From: an uncultured Parabacteroides sp.
GTDB lineage: Bacteria > Bacteroidota > Bacteroidia > Bacteroidales > Tannerellaceae
Direction of reading: 5' to 3'
DNA: 11,395 bases
Assembly: GCA_900552465.1 (NCBI GenBank)
Contig: URZO01000125.1
Coordinates: 1-11,395, forward strand
A program made the translations under genes and the position numbers. The notes beneath the pieces are model-generated. The model had not been told where the DNA came from, ran no database searches, and saw only the letters and a list, made by a program, of their open reading frames with translations. How positions within the stretch are numbered: the stretch's first letter is position 1; each line of letters begins with the position of its first letter. Shown here piece after piece: positions 1-5,835 of the stretch.

Positions 1-4
1 TTCA

Positions 5-33
5 CACACCCCCTGCCCCCTCTCAAGAGGGGA
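5..33. repeat. G/C-rich intergenic hairpin repeat
   Basis: A C-rich tract leads into a perfect stem, CCCCTC (17-22) and GAGGGG (27-32), with a TCAA loop. From general familiarity, similar motifs (on the other strand, CCCCTCTTGAGAGGGG followed by a G-rich run) are common between genes in Bacteroidetes genomes. The copy number in this genome cannot be seen from one window. It has no T-tract, so it is not a standard intrinsic terminator. Confidence 0.45.
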
Positions 34-273
34 TGGAGTTACCATCGGTCGATATAAACACACCGACAAATCAGCATTTACAGGTTCAGTTCTTTTTACA
101 AGCAAACCTTCGCTTATCAAATTCACCCCCCTTCTTCTAACTTTCAACTATCAGGGGGGCTTATTGTATAAAACAGATTTTCCAGGCGCAAGAGGGATTT
201 GAAACTAAATAAATGTCAATCTACTTCTCAGTCGTCAAAAAGGGACTTTTTCACCTTTTTTGAGCGTTTTCCG

Positions 274-381
274 CCATTACAACCGTCCTATTTCACCATT
301 ACGACCGTCCTGACAGGTAGTGCACTCGGCACCTCGCGAAGATCAAGACGGTCGTAATGGCGATCAGGACGGTCGTAATGG
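274..381. repeat. Nested inverted-repeat module (four 16-bp units)
   Basis: Two head-to-tail copies of the unit CCATTACGACCGTCCT lie at 274-289 (one change, A for G) and 296-311. Two copies in the opposite orientation lie at 345-360 (one change) and 366-381 (exact). Start-to-start spacing is 22 bases on the left and 21 on the right, so the four units form a nested inverted repeat around a 33-base centre (312-344). A partial fifth unit, GACCGTC, lies at 389-395. As DNA it could extrude a cruciform or bind a dimeric protein; as RNA it could fold into a long hairpin of about 108 bases. No coding frame explains it. The function is unknown. Confidence 0.7.
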
Positions 382-762
382 GAAAGAAGACCGTCTTCCC
401 GACAACAAGCTCCCAGAAATCTCCTTTAAATATTTAGAATGCTGATCGTCTTGTTTTGCGATAGACGATTCTCCGGGAGTTAAGGTTTATCACTTTGTCG
501 GTCTTTCTGCCTTCCGGCAATCAAAAAGGATGCTTTTCAGAACGAACTGCACACCTCACCTCGCCGATTGTCAGCCAGAAAGGGATAAACAACAAAAAGA
601 GTCAATCCAAAATCGATCCAGATTTCGGACGAAATAGAAAAACGGTAGAAAAGGGGGTTATTGTATCATCCACTCGCTTCAATCGTATCACAAGAAATCC
701 CTCAATGAGTGCTTTTTCATCCATGCTCAACATCCGACATCAATGTCGGTGAAATATAAATA

Positions 763-794
763 TTTTCTCCACACAAATTATTGTCCTATCTTTG
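763..794 (+). promoter_or_regulatory. Bacteroidetes-type promoter of the AspT/YidE-like transporter
   Basis: The -7 element TATCTTTG (787-794) matches the Bacteroidetes primary sigma-factor consensus TAnnTTTG. A weak -33-like TTTTC lies at 763-767, with a 19-base spacer. Transcription would start near position 800, leaving a leader of about 20 bases before the ATG at 819. The leader is AT-rich with only GGGAA near the start codon, as is usual in this phylum. Confidence 0.7.
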
Positions 795-818
795 TAGCGT
801 CAATAAACAAGGGAATTT

Positions 819-2489
819 ATGGATTGGTTACATGAGGCCTTTTTAGAGCCTACAATGATTCAGGCTGTTATTATGATCTCACTGGTCTCTGCAGTCGGGC
901 TATATTTAGGTCGGATCAAGATATTCGGTATTTCGCTGGGTATAACATTCGTATTCTTCGCCGGTATCCTGGCCGGGCATTTAGGCGTTGTCGTCAATAA
1001 GGATATGCTCTACTTTGCACAGAGTTTCGGGTTGATCCTCTTTGTCTATGCGCTGGGGTTACAGGTCGGCCCGGGTTTCTTCTCTTCCCTGAAAAAAGGC
1101 GGTGTAGCCATGAATATGATGGGGTTAGGGGTTATCCTGCTGGGACTGATCATGACTGTCGGGCTGCACTGGACGACCGGCGTGTCTCTCTCCAACATGG
1201 TAGGGCTGCTATGTGGAGCCGTAACCAATACACCTGCGTTGGGAGCTGCCCAGCAAGCCTTGTTGCAGATAGATCCGGGCAACACAAAGGGAGTGACGGA
1301 TATGGCGTTGGCTTGCGCCGTTGCTTATCCGCTCGGTGTGGTCGGCGTTATCCTTGCCATCGTCATCCTGAAAGCGATGTTTGCTGATAAGGAACAGAAA
1401 AATCAGAAGGAGCAGAGAGATACGACCACATACGTAGCTGAATTTCAGGTAAGCAATCCTGCCATCTACGAGAAAAGCATTAAGGATATCATGAAGCTGA
1501 CAGATAAGCATTTCGTCATTTCCCGCATCTGGCGGAACGGCAAAGTGAGCATTCCGACCTCGGATACGTTGCTTCACGAGCACGACCATCTGCTGATTAT
1601 CTCTGTCAAATCGGATGTTGAAAATATTAAAGTTCTTTTCGGCGAACAGGAAAACGTAGATTGGAACAAAGCGGATATCGACTGGAATGCGATTGACAGT
1701 CAACTGATTTCCCGCCGTATCGCCGTTACCCGTAACAGGGTGAACGGAGTTAAATTAGGCTCCCTCCGCCTCCGCAATCTCTATGGGATCAACATTACCC
1801 GTGTCAACCGCGCCGGTATCGACCTGCTGGCTTCGCCGGATTTGCGCCTGCAGATCGGTGACCGCCTGACGATTGTTGGCGAAGCGAACTCGGTAAACAC
1901 GGTCGGGAAAATATTGGGTGATGAGATCAAACGGTTAAAGAATCCGAACCTGCTGGCCGTATTTATCGGTATCACGCTGGGTATGCTGTTGGGAGCTTTG
2001 CCAATCACGCTTCCGGGTATGAGTACTCCCGTCAAGCTCGGCATCGCCGGCGGTCCGATTATTGTCGGTATCCTGATGGGATCATTTGGTCCTCGCCTTC
2101 ACCTGACGACTTATACGACAATGAGTGCCAACCTGATGTTGCGCCAGTTGGGAATCATTATTTACCTGGCAGGATTAGGGATCGATTCGGGTGCGCATTT
2201 CTTCGAAACGGTTTTCCGGACGGAAGGTTTGCTATGGGTCGGTCTGGGTTTCTTGCTGACGATTGTTCCGGTTCTGATTGTCGGTTTCATGGCATCCCGG
2301 TTCTTCAAGCTGGATTATGCGCATAATATCGGTATGCTCTGCGGCAGTATGGCAAACCCGATGGCGCTGAACTATGCCAATACGACTGTTGAGGGTGATG
2401 AACCGTCTGTTTCGTATGCGACCGTCTATCCGCTCTCGATGTTTATCCGCGTGATTTCGGCACAGTTGGTATTGATGCTATTTACTTAG
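819..2489 (+). CDS. Putative transporter, AspT/YidE-YbjL (AAE) family
   Basis: This 556-residue protein has the architecture of the aspartate:alanine exchanger family: an N-terminal membrane half (about residues 12-186), two cytoplasmic TrkA-C/RCK_C regulatory domains (about 203-275 and 298-368), and a C-terminal membrane half (about 377-555). The duplicated membrane signature is visible as CGAVTNTPALG (132-142) and CGSMANPMALNYA (508-520), both in re-entrant, Gly- and Pro-rich segments. The RCK_C domains suggest gating by a bound ligand. Family members such as AspT exchange aspartate and alanine, but YidE/YbjL-type proteins are mostly uncharacterised, so the substrate is unknown. The length is full for the family. 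The ATG at 819 was chosen because it follows a good promoter and begins an amphipathic MDWLHEAFLEP segment usual for this group. The gene is monocistronic, and its TAG stop directly touches the stop of the convergent methyltransferase gene. Confidence 0.9.
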   Translation: MDWLHEAFLEPTMIQAVIMISLVSAVGLYLGRIKIFGISLGITFVFFAGILAGHLGVVVNKDMLYFAQSFGLILFVYALGLQVGPGFFSSLKKGGVAMNMMGLGVILLGLIMTVGLHWTTGVSLSNMVGLLCGAVTNTPALGAAQQALLQIDPGNTKGVTDMALACAVAYPLGVVGVILAIVILKAMFADKEQKNQKEQRDTTTYVAEFQVSNPAIYEKSIKDIMKLTDKHFVISRIWRNGKVSIPTSDTLLHEHDHLLIISVKSDVENIKVLFGEQENVDWNKADIDWNAIDSQLISRRIAVTRNRVNGVKLGSLRLRNLYGINITRVNRAGIDLLASPDLRLQIGDRLTIVGEANSVNTVGKILGDEIKRLKNPNLLAVFIGITLGMLLGALPITLPGMSTPVKLGIAGGPIIVGILMGSFGPRLHLTTYTTMSANLMLRQLGIIIYLAGLGIDSGAHFFETVFRTEGLLWVGLGFLLTIVPVLIVGFMASRFFKLDYAHNIGMLCGSMANPMALNYANTTVEGDEPSVSYATVYPLSMFIRVISAQLVLMLFT

Positions 2490-3677
2490 TCAGACCTTCG
2501 TACATTTCAGAAGCACCTTTTCACCGTCTGCCAGTGTTGTTGCAAACAGATAGACGGAACCGCCATCGGTGATCTTTGCGCGTTTGCGCAATTCTTCTAC
2601 CGAAAGGGGGAAATTGCGCACGGTTATATTGGCTTGCGGGATAAGCTTGGAAAGGCTTTTACAGAGTTTGCCGGTAAAAGGGAGAACTTCATCCACCCGG
2701 AATATACGGCCGGGGAAGTCAGCGACCAACTGTTCCGATGTATACAAATGACTGCTTATATGCAGTTTCTTTACACCCATCCGGAGGGCAATCTGTTTGA
2801 AGGCTCCTGCTTTCAGGACAGAGGCATTGGGTTCATACAAATATCCGGCGATCCGGCCGGCTAACGCTAATCCGGCACTACGTTCCTCTTCCAATGTAAA
2901 AGAGAAAGAGGACTCCGTTCCATCCGAAGCAAAATTAACGCAATGGATAACCGGAGTGGCCTTTTCAACATCCCGCTCTATGACAAAAAGCAGTTCCTTA
3001 CATTCGTTTCTGACCGAAAGAACGTGTACAGCCGTTGTTCCGGGCAACAGATCCAACGTCATTTGTATATCTGCCATTGGCGACAGCTTCGCAATAATGC
3101 GGGGTGAGCGTTTCAATAAATCCGGAAGCAATCCGGGGAGATCCGGTTCACAATCCTGCAGGGCAAACACTCTTTTATTGCTTTCTCCCCGCCGGGCCGG
3201 ATCGATATAGAAGGCGTCAACCTCTGGCAACTCGCCTATATAGTGCGTTGTATCCGTATTTATAACCGTGATATTATCGGCTCCTAATACGGAGAAGTTA
3301 TGTCTCGCCGCTTCACAATAGGCGGGAAAACGCTCGATATAGGTCAGATGTTTTACCTTCTGGGAAAAGAAATAGCTATCGATGCCCAATCCGCCTGTCA
3401 GGTCGCACATTGTCCAGTCTTCATTTACCAGACGTTGTTTATAGGCTGCCGTCTGTTCGGACGAGCACTGTTCGGCTGCAATCTTTGCCGGAAAGACCAA
3501 TCGCTCATTCTCATACCACAACGGCAACTTTTCCCGTATCTGCCTCCGGGCTGCAATCTGGTCTACCACGAAAGGCATATCTATATCAGGATATTTCGAA
3601 GCGGAAAGCAGCAGACGCGTCAAATCGTCGGCGGCGTGTTCTTGTATGAATTGTATTTGAGAAGTTGTCAATTCCAT
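2490..3677 (-). CDS. Class I SAM-dependent methyltransferase, PG_1098-like, with THUMP-like domain
   Basis: The protein has 395 residues. An N-terminal helical and ferredoxin-like region (about 1-85) precedes a Rossmann methyltransferase core. Motif I is DLTGGLGID (92-100), followed by the acidic ribose-binding position in YIERF (Glu115) and a catalytic-type IDPARR motif (158-163), similar to the DPPY/NPPY motifs of nucleic-acid N-methyltransferases. The C-terminal part matches the THUMP-like domain found in Bacteroidetes proteins resembling Porphyromonas gingivalis PG_1098. A role in RNA base methylation is inferred from the fold and the THUMP-like domain; the target is unknown. The open frame continues upstream to 3860, but that would run through the tRNA-Ser gene and its terminator, so the ATG at 3675-3677 (MELTTSQIQ) is the real start. 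No clear promoter lies in the 29 bases between the tRNA terminator and the ATG, so readthrough from the tRNA may contribute. Confidence 0.87.
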   Translation of the reverse strand: MELTTSQIQFIQEHAADDLTRLLLSASKYPDIDMPFVVDQIAARRQIREKLPLWYENERLVFPAKIAAEQCSSEQTAAYKQRLVNEDWTMCDLTGGLGIDSYFFSQKVKHLTYIERFPAYCEAARHNFSVLGADNITVINTDTTHYIGELPEVDAFYIDPARRGESNKRVFALQDCEPDLPGLLPDLLKRSPRIIAKLSPMADIQMTLDLLPGTTAVHVLSVRNECKELLFVIERDVEKATPVIHCVNFASDGTESSFSFTLEEERSAGLALAGRIAGYLYEPNASVLKAGAFKQIALRMGVKKLHISSHLYTSEQLVADFPGRIFRVDEVLPFTGKLCKSLSKLIPQANITVRNFPLSVEELRKRAKITDGGSVYLFATTLADGEKVLLKCTKV

Positions 3678-3706
3678 ATCGGCCTCTAAAAAAGGATACC
3701 GACGAA

Positions 3707-3745
3707 CAAAAAAAGAGGATGCATCTCGTGAGACGCATCCTCTTT
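3707..3745 (-). terminator. Intrinsic terminator after tRNA-Ser
   Basis: On the minus strand, an 11-bp stem (AAAGAGGATGC pairing with GCATCCTCTTT; 3735-3745 with 3712-3722) encloses a partly paired 12-base loop and runs into a T-tract (3711-3707). It lies just downstream of the tRNA-Ser 3' end and upstream of the methyltransferase start. There is no T-tract on the plus-strand side, so it acts on minus-strand transcripts. Confidence 0.85.
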
Positions 3746-3749
3746 CAAG

Positions 3750-3836
3750 CGGAAAGCGAGGGATTCGAACCCCCGGTACAGTTACCCGTACACCGCATTT
3801 CGAGTGCGGCCCGATCGACCACTCTGGCAGCTTTCC
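3750..3836 (-). tRNA. tRNA-Ser (anticodon CGA)
   Basis: This 87-base class II tRNA reads UCG serine codons. The acceptor arms GGAAAGC and GCTTTCC pair, and the discriminator base is G, as expected for tRNA-Ser. The D-arm region, the anticodon stem CCGCA/TGCGG with loop CTCGAAA (anticodon CGA), the long variable arm with GTAC pairing (GGTGTACGGGTAACTGTACC region) and the T-arm GGGGGTTCGAATCCCTC are all present. The 3' CCA is not encoded; CTT follows the discriminator. It has its own promoter and terminator, so it is a single tRNA transcription unit. Confidence 0.96.
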
Positions 3837-3857
3837 TTCGGTCGTCATTTGCGAGTA

Positions 3858-3865
3858 CAAATGTA
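3858..3865 (-). promoter_or_regulatory. -7 promoter element of tRNA-Ser
   Basis: TACATTTG on the minus strand matches TAnnTTTG and lies 21 bases upstream of the mature tRNA 5' end, so transcription would begin a few bases before the tRNA. No good -33 TTTG is seen at the expected spacing. Confidence 0.6.
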
Positions 3866-3911
3866 GGGAAAATTTGATACCGTTGTACTCCGGAATGTAT
3901 TTTTTACATAG

Positions 3912-3945
3912 AAAAAGGGCATTCTTCTATGAAGAACACCCTTTT
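3912..3945 (-). terminator. Intrinsic terminator of the rubrerythrin gene
   Basis: On the minus strand, AAAAGGG/CCCTTTT (7 bp), a 2x2 internal mismatch and TTCTT/AAGAA (5 bp) enclose a five-base loop. The stem ends in a short T-run. It starts 21 bases after the rubrerythrin stop codon. Confidence 0.8.
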
Positions 3946-3966
3946 GGTTGTTAACGAATTTACGAA

Positions 3967-4518
3967 TTATTTGAAATAGCGGTTGTATAAACCTTCAAAT
4001 CCTTTACCGTGGCGGGCTTCGTCTTTGCACATTTCATGAACTGTATCATGAATTGCATCCAGGTTGAGCTGTTTTGCACGAATGGCAATACGTTTCTTGT
4101 CTTCGCAAGCGCCACATTCTGCATCTTTACGTTTTTCGAGGTTAGTCTTTGTGTCCCAAACGACATCACCTAACAGTTCGGCAAACTTGGCAGCATGTTC
4201 TGCTTCTTCCCAAGCATAACGCTTGAAAGCCTCTGCTACTTCAGGATAGCCTTCACGGTCGGCCTGACGACTCATAGCCAGATACATTCCGACTTCAGTA
4301 CATTCGCCCATGAAATGAGCGTTCAGGTCTTTAATCATTTCTTCATCACAACCTTTAGCAACACCGATCACGTGTTCGTCGGCAAAAGTCAATGCACCGG
4401 TTGTTTCGACTAATTCTTTAAATTTGCTCTTCGGCTGTTTGCATTGAGGACAGAATTCAGGAGCTTCATCACCTTCGTGTACATAACCGCAAACTGTGCA
4501 AATCCATTTCTTTTTCAT
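3967..4518 (-). CDS. Reverse-type rubrerythrin (N-terminal rubredoxin plus diiron domain)
   Basis: The protein has 183 residues. The rubredoxin iron site is at the N-terminus (C7-x2-C10 and C23-x2-C26), followed by a four-helix ferritin-like domain with diiron ligands: GECTE (Glu72/Glu75 region), EEAEH (Glu105, His108) and DEARH (Glu167, His170). This rubredoxin-first order is the reverse of classical rubrerythrin. Proteins of this kind in anaerobes reduce hydrogen peroxide, and in some cases oxygen, with electrons from NADH via a reductase; no reductase gene is adjacent. Extra cysteines (CGAC, 135-138) lie between the two helix pairs. The ATG at 4518 (MKKKWICTVCG) was chosen over an upstream in-frame ATG at 4566 because the rubredoxin domain begins immediately there and the extra residues look like translated leader. 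The gene is transcribed alone from a promoter near 4584-4591 and ends at the hairpin at 3912-3945. Oxidative-stress induction is likely but not visible in the sequence. Confidence 0.93.
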   Translation of the reverse strand: MKKKWICTVCGYVHEGDEAPEFCPQCKQPKSKFKELVETTGALTFADEHVIGVAKGCDEEMIKDLNAHFMGECTEVGMYLAMSRQADREGYPEVAEAFKRYAWEEAEHAAKFAELLGDVVWDTKTNLEKRKDAECGACEDKKRIAIRAKQLNLDAIHDTVHEMCKDEARHGKGFEGLYNRYFK

Positions 4519-4583
4519 CTTTGTAAAATTTTTATTGGTTGTATAATCGTAAAATACTTGTAACACTCGTTATTTGTTCTTTG

Positions 4584-4591
4584 CAAATGTA
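4584..4591 (-). promoter_or_regulatory. -7 promoter element of the rubrerythrin gene
   Basis: TACATTTG on the minus strand matches TAnnTTTG and lies about 65 bases upstream of the ATG at 4518. A TTTG on the same strand at 4617-4620 could be a -33 element, but its 25-base spacer is longer than usual. The leader of roughly 60 bases is AT-rich. Confidence 0.55.
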
Positions 4592-4710
4592 TGGAAACAT
4601 TCGAAATTATGCCATACAAAACCTGATAAATTTATTCTATCTGTTAATTGATAAAAACTATGAAACTTATAGTCGCAGCCCCATGTTATAACTTTAAAAA
4701 CATATATATT

Positions 4711-5769
4711 ATGGATACATCTAAGATTATCAACTTGCTGGGCGAAGAGGGCGAGTTCTTGCTGCAGCACACATGCAAAACGATCGATAAATCGCTTATA
4801 CATACTCCATCCCCGTCTGTCATAGACGATATATGGATCAATTCGGATCGGAATATCCAGACATTGAACAACCTCCAACGGCTATTAGGTAGCGGAAGGC
4901 TGGCAAATACAGGGTATGTCTCTATCCTGCCGGTAGACCAGGACATCGAACACACGGCTGGCGCTTCATTCGCTCCGAACCCGATCTACTTCGATCCGGA
5001 AAATATTGTCAAGCTGGCAATCGAAGGCGGTTGCAATGCTGTCGCTTCTACATTCGGGATTTTAGGTTCTGTCGCTCGCAAATATGCACACAAGATACCT
5101 TTCCTGGTAAAGCTGAATCATAATGAACTGCTGACTTATCCTAATTCATACAACCAGATTATGTTCGGCACAGTAAAAGAGGCCTGGAACATGGGGGCTG
5201 CCGCTGTCGGTGCAACCATTTACTTTGGTTCGGGAGATAGCAGAAGGCAATTGATCGAAGTGTCCGAAGCCTTCGAATATGCGCATGAGTTGGGAATGGC
5301 AACCGTATTGTGGTGTTACCTGCGTAACAACGAGTTCAAGAAAGACAATGTGGACTACCACGCCTCTGCCGACCTGACAGGACAGGCTAATCATTTGGGC
5401 GTCACGATCAAGGCTGACATTGTAAAGCAAAAGCTACCGGAAAACAACGGTGGATTTACGGCTATCAAATTCGGAAAGATCAACCAGAAGATGTATACAG
5501 AACTGGCGACAGAGCATCCGATCGACCTTTGCCGCTACCAGGTTGCCAACAACTACATGGGACGCGTTGGCCTGATCAATTCCGGCGGAGAATCCCACGG
5601 GGCTTCCGACCTGAAAGATGCCGTCTACACAGCCGTAGTCAACAAACGGGCCGGCGGTATGGGGCTGATCAGCGGACGTAAGGCTTTCCAGCGCCCGATG
5701 AAAGACGGGGTGGAATTGCTGCATACCATACAAGATGTATACCTCGATCCGGAAATCACAATTGCCTGA
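4711..5769 (+). CDS. fbaB: Class I fructose-bisphosphate aldolase, FbaB/DhnA type
   Basis: This 352-residue enzyme belongs to the Schiff-base, metal-independent FbaB/DhnA family. It reversibly cleaves fructose 1,6-bisphosphate into dihydroxyacetone phosphate and glyceraldehyde 3-phosphate in cytosolic glycolysis and gluconeogenesis. The length matches E. coli FbaB (about 350). Visible motifs are the barrel strand with SILPVDQDIEH (71-81), FLVKLNH (131-137), the Schiff-base lysine region IKADIVKQ with Lys239 as the expected imine-forming residue, the phosphate-binding INSGGESHG (289-297) and the late GGMGLISGRKAFQRP (315-329). The ATG at 4711 was chosen because MDTSKIINLLG is the usual N-terminus; the in-frame ATGs at 4648 and 4660 would add a leader-like segment unlike the family. 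It is divergent from rubrerythrin and ends at a bidirectional terminator. A weak -7-like TAACTTTA lies near 4688-4695. Confidence 0.94.
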   Translation: MDTSKIINLLGEEGEFLLQHTCKTIDKSLIHTPSPSVIDDIWINSDRNIQTLNNLQRLLGSGRLANTGYVSILPVDQDIEHTAGASFAPNPIYFDPENIVKLAIEGGCNAVASTFGILGSVARKYAHKIPFLVKLNHNELLTYPNSYNQIMFGTVKEAWNMGAAAVGATIYFGSGDSRRQLIEVSEAFEYAHELGMATVLWCYLRNNEFKKDNVDYHASADLTGQANHLGVTIKADIVKQKLPENNGGFTAIKFGKINQKMYTELATEHPIDLCRYQVANNYMGRVGLINSGGESHGASDLKDAVYTAVVNKRAGGMGLISGRKAFQRPMKDGVELLHTIQDVYLDPEITIA

Positions 5770-5778
5770 TAAAAAGCA

Positions 5779-5816
5779 AAAAAGGATGTGTACCTCAAAA
5801 GTTACACATCCTTTTT
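5779..5816. terminator. Bidirectional intrinsic terminator between fbaB and the S9 peptidase
   Basis: A perfect 14-bp stem (AAAAAGGATGTGTA at 5779-5792 with TACACATCCTTTTT at 5803-5816) encloses a 10-base loop. The stem ends in T-runs on both strands. It lies 9 bases after the fbaB stop and 19 bases after the peptidase stop, so it serves both convergent genes. Confidence 0.92.
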
Positions 5817-5835
5817 CATTATTCCTCAGAATCTC

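Larger units (their letters stand above)
1..762. other. Non-coding region upstream of the transporter gene
   Basis: No convincing gene is visible here. A frame starting with TTG at 495 and ending at 752 could encode 85 residues, but it has no recognisable domain, no promoter or ribosome-binding signal, and an unusual Ser/Arg/Asn-rich composition, so I do not call it. The region contains a G/C hairpin (17-32), a nested inverted-repeat module (274-381), a hairpin with 7-bp arms at 445-451 and 463-469 that may sit inside a longer pairing of 410-414 with 475-479, and a short hairpin at 734-749 (CCGACA, loop TCAA, TGTCGG). The 3' end of whatever gene lies to the left is not visible. Confidence 0.6.

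Noticed and set aside
274..381. CRISPR array
   Set aside because: The repeats are only 16 bp, occur in both orientations, have 5-6-base gaps and no cas gene is nearby.
495..752. TTG-initiated open frame of 85 residues
   Set aside because: It has no recognisable domain, no promoter or ribosome-binding signal, an odd composition, and overlaps a hairpin at its 3' end. It is most likely a chance frame in non-coding DNA.
3678..3860. N-terminal extension of the methyltransferase
   Set aside because: It would translate through tRNA-Ser and its terminator, and the extra 61 residues do not resemble the family N-terminus.
4648..4710. Upstream in-frame ATGs of fbaB (4648, 4660)
   Set aside because: The added residues are leader-like and MDTSKIINLLG fits the usual FbaB N-terminus and length.
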